A stretch of DNA of 64,000 nt from Casuarina equisetifolia (taxonomy: Eukaryota; Streptophyta; Magnoliopsida; Fagales; Casuarinaceae): positions 1,247,501 through 1,311,500 of the forward strand of contig CM052361.1 in the NCBI GenBank assembly GCA_028551475.1, written 5' to 3'. Positions 10,740 through 24,279 of this stretch are shown one piece after another (positions within the stretch are counted from its first letter, which is position 1; each line of letters begins with the position of its first letter). Position numbers and translations under genes: made by a program. Under the pieces are notes generated by a model. It was not told where the DNA came from. It saw nothing but the letters and a program-made list of their open reading frames with translations, and did not search any database.

Positions 10740-13700
10740 TTATCGTGGAGGAGGTGGAGGCACGTGGGATTTTGCAAATCCCACCCACGCAACAATTCCA
10801 ACAGCAAGGATTACCCATCCAAGTATGTCATATTTAAGATCACCGTCCTTCTTTTTCTTCGAAGATGTCTGCAACGGGGTGGAAAAGGTAGATGAATGAA
10901 TCAAAAAAATGGAAAATGGGAAGCCAGCATTATCACAAACTTAGCAACCCACGATTTATACCCCTCAGACAAACATATAAATCAAGCATTCAGATAGTAT
11001 TTTGTTGGGACATTAACATAAAGGGTACCGAAGACTAATGTGATTTCGGATAAACTAGTCCTTATATGCATAAAAGAAGCAATTATCTCACTATGTTATT
11101 TGGGAGATTTCATGCAAGTAGAAGCCGTCAAAGAATTATCGTCTCTAGCAGTTCTCTCTTTGGTTTTTGTCACAATTCATCAACTACAGGCAGTTTGGAA
11201 GAAACCATAACTGACAAAATTATCTTGTTCCCTAGCAGGTAAAATTAGCAGTTTGCCTTACCCCTTATTTGACTCCATAACTAACACATTCTCCCTAGAC
11301 AAAACCCCTCCAATCAAGGGTAGCACTAGGTTTACAACTGGACTTTCAGGAAACAAAGAGAAACAGCAAACAAAGAGAAGCTGAACTTTCGGGACCTCAC
11401 CTTTGAACCTGATGAACTGGAAGGTCCTGCTGCCCCAATTGTTTGTTGAGCTAATGCATGCGTATGGATTTCCTTGTGCAATTCAGGGGCCTGGAGACGG
11501 AGACCCAATGTTTCAATAACAGACTAGACTTTAACGTGAAACAAGTACATGGATTAGTCTGCAAAACAAGCTCACTCTAGAGACAATATATGAGAAGAAG
11601 AAAATAGCTAGCTGACAATTTCAAGAGATCACTTCGACATGGAATCCATGTCAGGCAAATGCAGTTCAGACTACTTCAGTCTATAGTTATACTAATAGCA
11701 TTGATTGATTTCTTACTTTTTTCTATACACTTGCAGTATTTAGGGTCCATCCCCCTTGACTCTATCTTTTACATATACAAAACACAAACACACAGATACA
11801 TGCAAACACACATAATACTAAAGAATGTGTTCACTGTACTGTACAGAATTTTTACTAACCCCAAGGAGGTTTATTCACGTAAGATCTATTTAGTAATCCG
11901 GTAAGGGGCACTGGCCACCATGGTTTAAGTTTTGTCTAGGCAAGGCAGACGGTGAATCAGATACATCTAGAAGTCCACATGGCTCCCCAAGCTTGTAAAA
12001 CAAGGTGCTCAAATAAGATAAAGCTTGATGCTTGCAATGTTCGACTAGACCATTTTTTACCAAGCAACAAAACTACTAACTAGGTAAGACAAAGAAGATG
12101 ATAAAGCAAGAATTACCACCAAGAGAAACTACAGGATACTGCAACTTGTAGTCCACTTCTTTAAGTATGCACTATACTGCAATGTTTGTAAGCACCCTGA
12201 AAAGGGTATAGAAATAACACTTTCCAAACTCTCCAAGACAACGGGCCAGAAAGCCAAAATCATTTAGAAACGAAATGAGAACGCAGGTTGCCAAGCTATT
12301 TTCAAATGCATAAACAGAAGACTCTCAATTCTATCCTAAACTACAAATCAACAAAGAGAGCTCTTCTTTGCTTTAGAGGCAGAGAAGGAATAGAACCAAA
12401 AGAAAAAGTAGGTAACCAAAAGAAACACTAGCAAGACAACATTTCCCAAAGATCAAAGCGTGGAAGACCAAAAAGAATATTGCAAAAATATCTTGCTTTC
12501 AACTTTTCAGAACTCCTTTTACCTGCTTCGTCAAACAGCCTAAACAATTTTGCTACTTACTGTCACCAGATCTCTCACTACTATTCTAGGAAGGTCTGTC
12601 ACAAGTCTATTTGCTGCCATTAATACTACCCATTTAGACGAAGCATAAGATTAAAATATCCAGGCGATAATTCTCTACTAATGCAACAATTTTTCCATCT
12701 CTTTCTGTACCTAGTCATGGCAACAGATGCAATGCATCCTACCAATCCCATTCTAAAACAAGTCGAAATTAGAATAGCTATACTTCCATGATTAAATGCT
12801 GTATAAAGCCTGAGCACTTCCCAGAAAAACAGGAAAAAAAATTACCTTAGCAGCCACTTCCAAGGACTTCCTATAAAGATCATTTCCCGGATCCTACAAA
12901 AAGGACGAACTAAAGTATAATCACAAATCTATGAAAGGTACAGCATTTACAAACATCGTACACAGACATTCTTTCCCAAGAGATTTTGCAAGAGAGAACC
13001 TCGTCGAGAGCTTGCTGAAAGTAGATAGCAGCTTTGTCGAAGGACTCTTTTGCTTCATCCAGGCCCGGGGTCATAAATGCATAAGAAGTATGAGCATTTC
13101 CCAAGCACCAGAGACTGTCATGCTTCTTGGGATTTACCAACAATGCTTCCTCCAGCTTCGAGACCGCATCTACGAATCAAAAAAAAACATTTTAGTCCCC
13201 AAATCACGAACTATTCTCCCCTAGCTAAACCACTCAGAATTCCATAGCTGTCACCAAATCAATACAACTTAACAATCGCAGAGTAGCATAGCATACATGG
13301 AGCGACCAATAACGTTTTAACATGGATTTATATTATCATTCCAATACTATTCACGCTAAAGCATTATTATAAACTCTATGAAATAGAGAAACGACCGGAT
13401 AGTCTTCCAGTTTTGCTTATTGGGTGAAGATTTCGTAATAAACTTGGACCAATAATCGTCTCACTGAAAACCAAAAACCAAAAGTTTAGGTTCCTAAAAC
13501 ACTCGGGCTTATCAGAGCTAAGTTATTATAAATAAAGTATATCCGGAAAACTCGGCACCTAGAATCATCTTCTTCGATTCGGCGACACTCTGAAACTGAG
13601 ACAACTCCAACAATGCTCCCGCCCATCTGGTCAAATTCTGCATAAATAAAAGACAACGAAAATAATAAGAAGAAGAACATCAAACCCACACAGCAACTAG

Positions 13701-14002
13701 CAAAAAATTGAAACAGGAAAACCGCCCTCCCTCGATAAAAATCTTCACTCTTAACAAGCATAGCATGTAAATACACGTCTATCTCATTCACTCCCACACC
13801 GTTTTCAGAAGCCACTCCGAAATACCCAAAACCTTTTTTTTAAAAAAAAAGAAAAAACTAGCAGAGAACAGAAGAGAGATTTCAAAAATGGTTATTTACG
13901 AACATCGGCATCTTGAGGGTTCTTCTCGTAGTTGACCTCGGCGGTCTTGCGGGCATGCTCGAAGAAGAGAATTCGATCAAAATCTCCCTGCTGCATATCC
14001 AT
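10740..14002 (-). CDS. TOM20: TOM20 mitochondrial import receptor subunit, six exons
   Basis: Six exons join into a 204-residue plant TOM20: 14002-13904, 13637-13559, 13169-13000, 12893-12846, 11490-11401 and 10868-10740 (stop TAA at 10742-10740). Every intron has GT-AG ends and the phases match. The protein starts [19 protein letters not shown] and has the plant TOM20 core ([35 protein letters not shown]), a TPR-like helical fold. A Lys-rich stretch ([14 protein letters not shown]) precedes a C-terminal membrane anchor ([18 protein letters not shown]) and a PPPPPR tail. Tail anchoring at the C terminus is the plant arrangement. It recognises presequences at the outer membrane as part of the TOM complex. 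The known family length is about 200 residues, so it looks functional. Confidence 0.96.
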
Positions 14003-17000
14003 GGCCGGCAGATTCTCTAGGGCTTCTAGAGATGGACAGAGAGAGAGAAACTACTCCAGAGGTCTTGGAATCGGGGAGGGTTCTTGTAATGCACAGAGCA
14101 AGAAGCGAAAGAATAACCCGAAATGGTTGCGGGTCACGGGTCGGTTTTATGTACGGCGTTTTTACAAGTGCTTTGGGAGTGAAGTGGTGAGAACCAGAAA
14201 TTAGCCTTCCCACGCGCGCTTAAAAATACGTAAAATGTCAAAATTTAATATCCTCTCTTTGAGAGTTTTTGAACAATTTAGTGAAAGCACTACTATAAAA
14301 TTTTCGATAAATGTATTTTTATCGTGTTAATTAGCAATATATAGGTAAAGATGAAAAAAAATTATATAAGAAACAAATTATAAAAGCTTGCACTACATTT
14401 TTAGCTAAATTTCAATTGTGAGCAATCTTTAAGTTGTCATTACATACAAAATTTTACTAAATACAAAAATTACACAATCTATGAAGAGGCTTATCATAGG
14501 CATAGTTAGTAAACTTCCAATCCTTCAAACCACATGAGAGTAAACTTCAACATTAGATTGTGATTGATTAATATTTACATGTATATATGATTTATCGATA
14601 ATATGACTATTTGATTACTTGTAAAGTGTTTTCTAAATTCTCATTTTTAACTTTCAAATAACTCGTGTTAAAAAATTATAAGTGTACTATATGTTGATTT
14701 TAGAAGTGTTTTTATTTTGTACCCATACTTAAATTGAAGTCATAACATGTTTAGATTCTTTGAAAATAAAATCTTGATATAATTTTAAAAGGCTACCTAA
14801 TTAATACATTCAGAAACATATATCAAATTTGTTGAGTTTTCATTAAATTTTTATTATACTCTGCAGGTAATTAAGATAACAGTTTTCCACACAAGTTAAC
14901 CCAAACAGCAAATTACTCCAAAAAGTAGATAGTAGTGAAAGTGGAGTTAGTGGATGGGATGCACACACTCCAAAGGGGAATCCTGATAACCCAACTACCC
15001 AACTCAAGGTTGATTTGAGTGACACCCTTCCCCTTGCACGTATTGCCACGTGTAATCCAGCGGGTCCAGAACCCTACAACGACCCGTTTGAGATATAAAC
15101 CCAACCCATGAACCCGAATTGGGAGAAAGCAAACTTCATACATTTAATAATACTGAACTTGGCATGGGTCGATAAAATTCTTTTAGCTCATAAGAAAAAA
15201 AAATCCCTCCATTTGTTATGGTAGTTTTTTTTTCTTTATGTAAGGTTTTATTTGTGTTGTAGGCATCATGAGCATGTGATAACCTATCACATTTTGTAAT
15301 CATATCCAGGTGGCCTATTTTAGTCATATTGTGATATTTGGGTGTTTCTTTGGCCTCACTATGACATTTATGTGTCAGGTCACCCTATTTGATTTAAATT
15401 TAGGATGCAAGATTGACTTTAATATAATTTTCTTATGTGTTTAAGTTATTAAGACAAAATACTTAAACTTGAATGTTAATTTTGACATAGTTTATTTAAA
15501 TATCATTAAAACTTGAATCCCATAAGTCCAAGCCTAAAAGTTTGTAACAATTTCTTACTTTTTATAAAAGCACGTAGCAATTTGATAAATGGAAGAGCCA
15601 AAATCAAATTCCAAAGGGGAAAAACCTTTTTTTCTTTTTCTTTTTCTTTTTCTTTTTTAAAAAAGGAAGTATAATTTTATCTTTTTTCGTACATATTACT
15701 ATCTTACCTTTGTTACTGATTATTACTCTAGAGCTAACAAAAGCACCTCTAAGGCTTATTGGAAAAATTGATTGTCCATTGGTGGGGAATCCATGCTTAT
15801 AAGACTTGTTTCAAATATTTACTCCTTCGGTATAAAACAAAGTCCAACAATAAAGGCCACAAAACCCTCATATGTTAAAACAAAACTCCCATAGTAGACA
15901 CAATAATACCACATGGATGGCACTAAGAGTCTAAAGAAGTGACATAAAAACTACCATCACTTCAAATGTCTACAAAGGAACTAGAATCTTGTAGACTAAC
16001 TCCAATAACCTCATTGATGATATATAAATGGTGATGTAATCATGATTTTTCCAAAGAACCAAAAGTGAATCGTTATCCACAACTTCAAGCTCATAATCCA
16101 ACAACTCGGACCATTAGAAATCCTGTAAAACCTCCCATATTATGATTCCATAAAGATGGCCATCTTGCGCATGCTACCACCATCAAAGCTCCCAATGAGC
16201 CCCTAAGGTTAGGTGGGGTTGCCATAACTCCCAACTAGCCCATAAACTCGGTGGGCTTGCCATAGACCCCCAAGACCCCCCAAGACCCCCCAAGCACCAA
16301 GCCAATCATCTTTTCCATTATTGCCGACAACAAATATGCAACACATAAACCTCTATCATCTTGTCTAATAATTCTTGGCAATGATAAATCAAGGTCTCAC
16401 GGATGTACCTAGTTGCTTTGTTTATGAATCATCCACTTGTGTGATTGTTAATTCTGTATTCATCATTAAATCTTTGATAACAGAATCTTCATCTGAAGTA
16501 TTTTTAAGCTTATCACTTTTGATAATGCAAAGACAATCAGCTCACGGGAAGGAAGACTTGAACGAGTTGTTAGTTTTGAATCCAAAAAGCAATTTGGATT
16601 ACTAGAGTTGTACACTTCCTTCTTGGAACGATGAACGTGGACACTGCAGCTTGAATAGAAAGTGATCCGCCAGCTAATTTTAGACGGAGTACAAGCTCCC
16701 CATGTGATGATGGCGTCCAACAATGCCCCCACAATGCTGCCAAATAGCAAGTACACATAAATGATTAATAATTGTAGATTTTTAGTTTGATAAAACTATG
16801 ATATTTTGATAATATGAAATGTAACTTTGCCAAACTTTAAGAGTGAGAAGAAATAAGATATTCTGCTTATTTGTGAAATATTATAAATTAAATTATTATT
16901 GTTTAGTCTTATCATTTATTTATAAATAAATAATGAGTCGTGTAATTAGTTAGTTCAGTGTTTGATATTCTGTATGTGAATTAATTGTGTGTTGTAATAT

Positions 17001-17050
17001 TAACAGAAAAAAAATTAAAAAAAATTATTTATTTGAATTAGCGAAATTCA
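14003..17050. other. Long AT-rich intergenic region
   Basis: It holds the upstream flank of TOM20 (to about 14250) and then about 2.8 kb of AT-rich DNA without a supportable gene. A short tandem of 'ccccaaga'-type units lies at 16266-16296. Small open frames near 14850-15140 and 16375-16760 show no domain or splice context. Confidence 0.5.
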
Positions 17051-17059
17051 AACTTGAAT

Positions 17060-18595
17060 GGCAAGCGACGTAATTTTGACAAATAGCGAGGGTTGTTACT
17101 ACCGACCGAACTATAAGAACAATAAAATATCCACGAGTTCCATCCTGTGTGTGTGTCGTGTCGTTGGGGTCTCGCCGGCCACAGCCAAAGAAGAGTTGGA
17201 TAAAGGGTGCGCTCTCTCCTTCTCTCTCTCCCTCTCTCTCTCTAACTTCTTTGGATCCCCAAATCTAGGGCTCTGAGGTATTTCTCTGGGAACCCTCTAA
17301 ATCAAGGCCTTTAATTCTTTTCTCCTGGTCTAAATTTTGAAGCTCTGCGTTTTGGTTAAGTTAGTGCATGTATTGCTTGGTGGATTTACTTGTTAATGTT
17401 GCATTTCCTTGCGAGTTTTGGTCTCGGAGTACTGGGATTTGGTTGGGGAGTTTTTCTGAGGGATTTGGGTTTGATTTAGGTGCAGATTTGAGTAATGTTG
17501 GGTCTGACTCTGGCTGGTTGAAGTTTTTGCTATCTTTTGGGTCGAGGAATTGGGATTTCCTTAATTGGGTGCAGAGGAAGGGTGGGGAAGGGAAAGGTAC
17601 TATGATCGGGTACAGTACTCATTTTGATTATGTTCCTTTTGAGCGATCATGTTTTGATTGTGGGCGTCTCTGCTCTTAAGAGTTGCTTCACTTTGTCGCT
17701 GGAAATGTTTTATAAGGATTTTTTCTCGTTGCAGTGGTCATCAGTAAAGCTGGAACTTGGTTTGGTTTTGTGCATTTCTTTTTGCTGCTTTGGCGCTTAG
17801 AATTTTTTTTTTCCCATTTTTGAGTAACTTGTCGTTGCAAAGGGTTTGCAATTTTTTTTCACTGTTCTCTGCAACCTTGATTTTCTGTTTTTGTGGCATA
17901 GAAAGAAAGAAATGGCGTTAAAAGATGCATATTTTATTCATCCAGTAAATATTTGATGGTTATATCATGTTGAGGTGTTTTGATTCGTTGTTAATTTTTT
18001 CAATGTTGAAGTGATCTGCACGATTGTTATACTATATCTGTTGAGGTGTTTTGATTTTGTTGTTATTTTTTTTTTCAATTTTGAAGTGATCTACACGATT
18101 GTTATACTATATCTGTTCTCTGATTCTGTTCCCTAATTGAATTGATGTTGCCTAAGCTGAACTTTCAATTAATCAAACATATTGGATTATAATATGCCTA
18201 TTGAGTTACTCTTTCTTTTCTAAGCAGTCGATTGAATATTTTGATAATGAAAATATCTTCTTTTATGCTGTGGTACATATGCAATTGTTCTTTTGTAAAT
18301 GATGGGATTCCCCATGGAAGCTTTTCAATTGAAGTTGTCTATTGGCATGTGATTGATAGTTCTTGTTTGATTTGTAAATCTTTGATATAGTTATGCTTTG
18401 TCTTCTTATGTTTGTTTCTTTGATCAAAATCTTTGGGTGAAGTCAAGGTTTGTGATAATTCTATTTCTTATAGAGTTAGGATTTCACCGAACAGTTTGCT
18501 TCTCTTATCTTTTGATCTGAATGTTTATCTTCCATATTTTGTTACGAATTGTTAAAAGGGTTGGTACTGTGTCAATTGAATTAGGTTTTGGAAAG
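17060..18595 (+). promoter_or_regulatory. Leader exon and 5' intron of DCD-A
   Basis: A CT-rich leader (17216-17252) is followed by a plausible donor (GAG|GTATTT, about 17276) and about 1.3 kb of T-rich, intron-like DNA up to the start codon. The acceptor probably lies at TTAG near 18583 or AAAG at 18595. The distal part of this intron, from about 17945, is retained upstream of DCD-B and DCD-C. That shows it was duplicated with the gene, and that the other copies lost the leader exon and promoter. Confidence 0.55.
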
Positions 18596-20381
18596 ATGGA
18601 GAGCATGCAGAGCTTTTGGCAACTGGGTGATGACCTTCGAGGACAATCAAAAGTCTCAGAGGATCATAAATGGTTAATGGCTGCTTCTAAGTTGGCTGAG
18701 CAGACAAGGTCAAAGGGTGAGCGCATGAATAATCTTGATCTTTCCAAGGGCCCAGCTGAAATAAGGACGAGGGAGAAATTTGGGTTCCAAGAAGATAACA
18801 AATTTGAAAGCCTCAACTTTAACATGTTGAACTTGGATGCTAAACTAAATGAGAATGTGAGCAAAAATTCCTTCAGGAATGGCATTTACAATATGAATTC
18901 AGTGTACCAGAAAAACAATGTGAACCTTGTCGGAAGCATGATGGGTACGAAGCACAATGGCAATAACCATATCAATAAAGCATCCAATGACATTAGTGGT
19001 AACAACAACAACAACAACGAAAGTGCCAACACCAACAATTCTGCTGATAAAAGGTTCAAGACTTTGCCGGCTACAGAGACACTCCCGCGGAATGAGGTTT
19101 TGGGAGGATACATTTTTGTTTGCAATAATGACACGATGCAGGAAGATTTGAAGCGACAGCTATTTGGTAATACATTATTTAAGTAGATTAAGCTTAGGAT
19201 TAGTTTTCCTTTATTGAGAATATGATATGAATAGTTCATGTGAATATTACTAATGCACTCATTTCACAGGTCTACCTCCGAGATATCGGGATTCTGTACG
19301 GGCAATTACCCCAGGCTTACCTCTCTTTCTCTATAACTACACTACACACCAGTTGCATGGAATCTTTGAGGTTTGTGCCTTTTTTGTTTGTAAAAAAATT
19401 TCTTTACTAAAAAAGTGATTATTCTATCTATTTTCTTTCCAATGCTCGTGGTTTTAGGGGGAGTATACTGAGTTAAATTGTCAAAAAGGAAGTGTTACTA
19501 TTTCAAAAGCGCCACCATGGTGAAACTACTTTTTACCTAGTGTTTTTCCTGCCTGCAAGTGTGCTTGAGCTTGTTGAGGCAGATTTTGTTTAGCAGTTGT
19601 TGAGTACTTCCAGGAAGTGATTGGGCATTAGAGAGTTCGCTGTCCTGTACATTACCGCTTCCATCACATGGTGTTTGATTTGGTTATATCATTTAATTTG
19701 AATACCCTTTTTCTTTCATTTTCCTTTTTTTTTTTTTTTTTCCTTCTTTAATATGTAGTGTGGGAATTGTGGGATGAATTACTTTTGTGCTTGACTTTGA
19801 GGTAGAATACTTATTTGTTGGTTTGATTGTGTACAGGCAGCAAGTTTTGGGGGATCTAACATTGACCCAACTGCATGGGAAGATAAAAAATGTAAAGGAG
19901 AGTCAAGGTTTCCTGCTCAGGTAGAACTTAGATTAGTGTATTGGAAAGTTTTGTTCCCTTGGTGTATATGGCTGGTATCGAATTTTCTTATTTACTGTTT
20001 TAAACCATTTTAACAGGTCAGAATCCGTGTTAGAAAACTCTGCAAGGCTTTAGAAGAAGATGCCTTCAGGCCAGTGTTGCATCACTACGATGGTCCCAAA
20101 TTTCGCCTCGAGCTCTCGGTTCCAGAGGTATGCTAAATCTCTTTGTTAATTACATTTTTATGTTATCATGATATGTATCATTATACATAGTAGCTAAATC
20201 TCTTTGTTAATTACATTTTTATGTTATCATGATATGTATCATTATACATAGTCCGAAATTGTTGCTTTATCTTTTCGACATGGATGGTGGCATGCTTGCA
20301 ACTGATGTTCAAATTTTGATTGTGATAATGCAGACCCTGGATCTATTAGACCTTTGTGAACAAGCAGGCTCTGCAGCATAA
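18596..20381 (+). CDS. DCD-A: DCD-domain N-rich protein (NRP type), five exons
   Basis: Exons 18596-19166, 19270-19370, 19837-19920, 20017-20127 and 20334-20381 join in phase to 304 residues, all with GT-AG introns. Residues 1-165 are a variable region with an Asn-rich tract (about 107-148, including runs of N). Residues about 167-300 form the DCD (development and cell death) domain: LGGYIFVCN, the LFGLPPRYRDSVRAITPGLPLFLYNY block, HGIFEAASFGGSNIDPTAW, FPAQVRIRV, then LDLLDLCEQ. N-rich DCD proteins of soybean and Arabidopsis act in ER- and osmotic-stress cell-death signalling; this role is inferred by family. It is the only uninterrupted DCD copy in the window. An in-frame upstream ATG (18521) lies in the intron-like leader and was not used. 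Confidence 0.93.
20133..20254 (+). repeat. 61-bp tandem duplication in DCD-A intron 4
   Basis: The segment starting 'ctaaatctctttgttaatta' occurs twice in direct tandem with a 61-base offset and near-perfect identity. DCD-B and the 43-45 kb relic carry one copy, so the duplication is recent and private to DCD-A. Confidence 0.9.
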
Positions 20382-23300
20382 GCAAGAAGATGTGTGAGTA
20401 GGTACTGTGGTGCATCTCAGCTGTGGGCTTTTCACAGATTTTCCATACAGCGTAAGCTTGGGAAGTTTAAATGTAGTTCGGCAAATGTTCTGGAGAAAAA
20501 GTGTGACCAGCTGAATAAGAAGTGCTGTATCTGGTTAAGATACTTCTTAAGTTGTTTCATAACTTTGATATCAATGTAATGTTATAGATGGAGTTGCAAG
20601 ATGTAAAAGAGAACAACTCTATGTGTCTTTTGTAATGCTTAAGCCCTCTAAATATGAGGCGCCTGCTGTGCTTCTTATCTTGTTTGTAATCAGAGTTCCC
20701 AAAAGTATGTTTTATTATTTGCTTCGTTTTGGTTTGAGCCATTCAAATCTTAGCACTTATGTGATAATCCCAACGTATGATGACGAAATCTTGACTGTCA
20801 AATTACATGATTTCTCAATAATTGAGTCACAACCGGCAATTTTAGAATAATTTTCTTGAATTTCATTCACCAACTGCATAAGAATCATAATCAATGACAA
20901 TAACTTACTGTTAAAGTCTTGTAGAATTATGTGAAGGTTTTCCTACAAGTTTCTTGATGTCCTCTTTGACAAGATAGCTCCCTCTTAGCCCTCTTAGACG
21001 GGCCCATTAAGATAAGTTTTCTCTTATCTAATCGGCTCAGATCAAGTTAGATGTTTGAGCCTGGGTCCATGATATGCTCTTAAGAGATGCAAGAGAGTAA
21101 TAAAATGCTCTACGACACCTTTTTCGCATAGACACCTTTCCTTTTAAGAAGCCTTCTCCATTATTTGCTACAATCTCTCCCCAAAAACCCTTGTCCTCAA
21201 GGCTTCTTCTTCTTCTTGACACTGATATGGCAGTCGAAGAGCCTCTAGTGGTCATCCCAGAGAAGTATGACCTGGTGGCTGGAACACTGGAGGATTCAGG
21301 TAGCCGCCCTCTACCTAACAGATCAAAGTTGGTTTGTGACTTGTGGCTTTTGCATTGCCCATTGTTGTGGTACTGGATTGGGCATTAGATTTGTCCCATT
21401 TCATAGTGCCGCCCTCATCCACCTCAAGCTTGTGGCCAGTCACTCCTTTCATTGATTCGAGCAACCGTTCTCGTCATTCACGGCTGTATTCAGTTGGATC
21501 TTTTCTGGTTTAAGCCATCCCAAGGGGAGATTTTGTGTAGGTTTCAAACCTACTTTAGGTTGATGATGTAACTTTCTATTTGCGAGTTACCAGTCGGTTG
21601 TCAATGGGAGGATGGGCGGGGGAAGCTTGTCCTTGATTTGTTGATTTTTAAGCGGCCAAAAGGTGGAGGCTAGAGGCTGTTCATCCTCCTCAACTTGAGA
21701 CTCTATTTGTTTTTCCTCTTCATCAATCTAGTGATTGTCGGACTCAGATATCTAATGGTGGCTCCTCCACCTTTTCTGGTGATGGTTGGATATGTTTGCT
21801 TTTATCTAAATCAAAATAGGCCTTGATTTTCTAGCATCTCTGCTAAACCATTTTTCGTTGCTTGGGTCCACGCCCATGACATGCTTCTAATAGATATAAG
21901 GGATTCTTTACCAAAATGCTCATGATGCCTTCTCTATAGGGATAATCCTCCTTTTAAGTTGCCTTCTTCATCACTTGCAACATCTAATAATCTTAGTTGA
22001 GATCATGACACATGGTTATGGCTTTTTCTCCTCTTAGGGCAAGCATGGTTGTTGGCATAAAGTAAAAAAGCAAAACCAAAAAGACAAAAATGGTATAATC
22101 AAGTATAAATTTGTCATTGAAATGTTTGAGATCATTATGACAATGATGATAATGAGGTGATTGTGTGATTATCACTTTTGTAATTCTTGATTGGTTCTAA
22201 CATTGAACTTAACTAATAAGTTTTCACTTATAAAAAGTCCAAAATTATGCACGATGTGCATGATTAAGTGAAATTTTTATTAGTAATTTATCAAGTTCTT
22301 TTTATATAGGTAAATTATCTTTTTCTTTATAAAATTATTTTAAGTAAGAAATAAGCTTTTTTATGTAGTCTTAGCATGTATATTTTATATATAATTTGAA
22401 TGTTTTCAAAATAAGATTGTTGAAATATTAATTTTGTTAGTTATAATTAGGAAAATAATAAGTGAGAGAGTATTTCTATTTAGAAATATTAAACCCTCTT
22501 TTGTTGTGACATAACTAAAAAATTTTAAATTTAATTTTCTCTTAGATGAATTGTAATATTAGAGTATGTTCATAAGCTTTTATATTATTTTATTCTTCGA
22601 TAAATAAACTCACATATTTATAAAAAAAGAAATAAATTTTTTTAACATGATATTAGAATATCTAATTTATGTAAATAAAAGAAAAATACATATAATCAAT
22701 TAAATAAACATAAGACATAATAATTAAAGACATCTTAAATTAGTCTAGAAGTCTTAAGCTTTGTTTCAAGAAGGATAAAAATTGCACATGTGAAAGTTAG
22801 AACCACATAATTGAATGAGTCATAACATTTCAAAGTTCAAATATGTTGAAGCTAACATATAAGTAAGAGAATAAGGTACATAGTCTTAATTTACTATTTC
22901 ATCAGTTAATACCTTCATACACATACCCCGATAACTTGCCATCTTCTAGTTCAATTCTTTTGGATTGATGTAGTTGAACGGGACCAAATTTCTTTAAATC
23001 TACATATTCATTGCTGAATCATAAAAGAGTACACATCTTCATCCTCCCATATTTTTCAATTCTTCGGTTGATGATTAGAAAAACATAGCGACTACGTATT
23101 GATACCATGTGAAATATTTAAGTTTACCTTTCCTCAAAATACAATTTTTAGGAGATGGATTATTTAAGCTCGTAAGGCTCATAACCAATATAGGACATTT
23201 TGTAAAATATTTCCCATAGTCCAAGTTCAATCTTTCTATCAATGAAAGAGTGACTATTTTTTTTTTTAAAGTTAGATACATAAAAGTAGAACTAAATTTA

Positions 23301-23470
23301 ATTCTATATTAAAAAGCATAACATCAAACTCAAAAGTTAATTCATAATTTAAGAAGACATTTATCTTTTTTATATTAAACATTATTCAAAAGTTGTATCT
23401 TTTGTATGCATGACTTTCACTCTTGATTTGTTATAGCATGTGAATGCTTTTAGTGATCCATGCGAAAAAG
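20382..23470. other. DCD-A 3' tail and array spacer
   Basis: The DCD 3' UTR and tail run to about 20770 (hallmark 'gttgcaagatgtaaaagagaacaa'). A spacer (about 20940-22000) follows that is paralogous to 34200-35540, then a repeat with a GCACGATGTGCAT-like palindrome (about 21985-22440), then very AT-rich DNA to the TNL-1 promoter region. No gene is supported, and open frames here are short and unconserved between paralogous copies. Confidence 0.6.
21985..22440. repeat. Array spacer repeat, copy 1
   Basis: A conserved spacer segment ('aagcatg.ttgttggca', 'gacaatgatgataatgaggtga', then a short near-palindrome GCACGATGTGCAT). Related copies lie at about 26735-27200, 36325-36440 and 45335-45660. 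Each sits between a DCD copy or relic and the next TNL, so it belongs to the duplicated block. Confidence 0.75.
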
Positions 23471-23729
23471 AAGGTAAAGACAGGGAAAAATAATCAACAA
23501 ATTACTCCGAGGCAACTGCATTGTTTAATGAAAAGAAAAACCTTCTTTTGCTCTCCCTAAGTGGTGGAGCACTCTAAACCAATCGTGGTATTTAAAGAGA
23601 AGAGAAACCTTCTTTTGCTTCCCCCCGCTGGTAAATCACTCAAAAGCAATCACTTTGTTTAACCCTTTTTCTCTCCCGCACTCTTCAGCTGCGCATCCCC
23701 AACTCTTGCTCTAATCCATGAGCCCTTCC
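23471..23729 (+). promoter_or_regulatory. TNL-1 upstream region, TATTTAAA box at 23589-23596
   Basis: It shares several blocks with the upstream regions of TNL-2 and TNL-3: a 'gggaaaaataatc' block, the 'gcaac..c.ttgttta' block, repeated 'gagaaaccttcttttgct', and a TATTTAAAGA box. The box is the likely TATA element. Confidence 0.5.
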
Positions 23730-24279
23730 GTGGCAACTCAGCTCCTTTCGTCATCTTCCAAAGCTAGTTGGAGAACAAAATAACCAAAGCAAATTCAAGT
23801 TATGATTGAGAACTATACATCTAAGTCAATTGAAGAGTTAAGATATAATGTGGGATCATGACGTCTTCCTGAGTTTCAGAGGTGACCCCAGAAGCTTTAC
23901 TGATCATCTCTATGAGGCCTTAGTTCAAGTTAAAATTTTCACCTTCCGAGATAAGGAGGGGCTCCGAAGTGGGAGGACCATCTCTACGGGAATACGGAAG
24001 GCGATTCGTGGATCAAAGATTTTCATTGTGCTTTTCTCCAAACATTATGCTTCTTCCACGTGGTGCCTTGATGAACTTGCGGAAATCGTGAACTGTTGTA
24101 GAATAAGTATCACGTTCATCCCTCGGATGTTCGAAAACAGATTGAGACATTCGCAAAAAGCATTTGCGATGCATAAAATTTGGTTTCACACTAATGTGGC
24201 GAAGGCAGAGAAGTGGAGAGAAACTCTTACAAAAGCTGGGAGCGATTCTGGTTGGGATGTCTCAAAGTGTCACAAATGG
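23730..24279 (+). pseudogene. TNL-1: TIR-exon relic
   Basis: This matches the TIR exon of the other TNL copies but is broken several ways. The position of their ATG is GTG here (23730-23732). About 80 unrelated bases (about 23772-23851) split the conserved KASW|DHDVFLSF segment, which restarts at 23848. The block corresponding to LLPIFYHVDPSDVRKQTGTF is rearranged, and an extra base shifts the frame just before the splice donor. The catalytic-Glu motif SSTWCLDEL is kept. Intron 1 sequence follows to about 24510 but no NBS exon does. TIR domains cleave NAD+ in plant immunity; this copy is dead. Confidence 0.85.

Noticed and set aside
10619-13815. Separate small minus-strand genes at 10619-10807, 12910-13143 and 13486-13815
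   Set aside because: These are TOM20 exons read on into introns (10619-10807 is a different frame overlapping the last exon); splicing gives one coherent TOM20 protein.
18521-18595. Upstream in-frame ATG extending DCD-A by 25 residues
   Set aside because: It lies in intron-like DNA; the conserved family start MESMQSFWQLGD begins at 18596.
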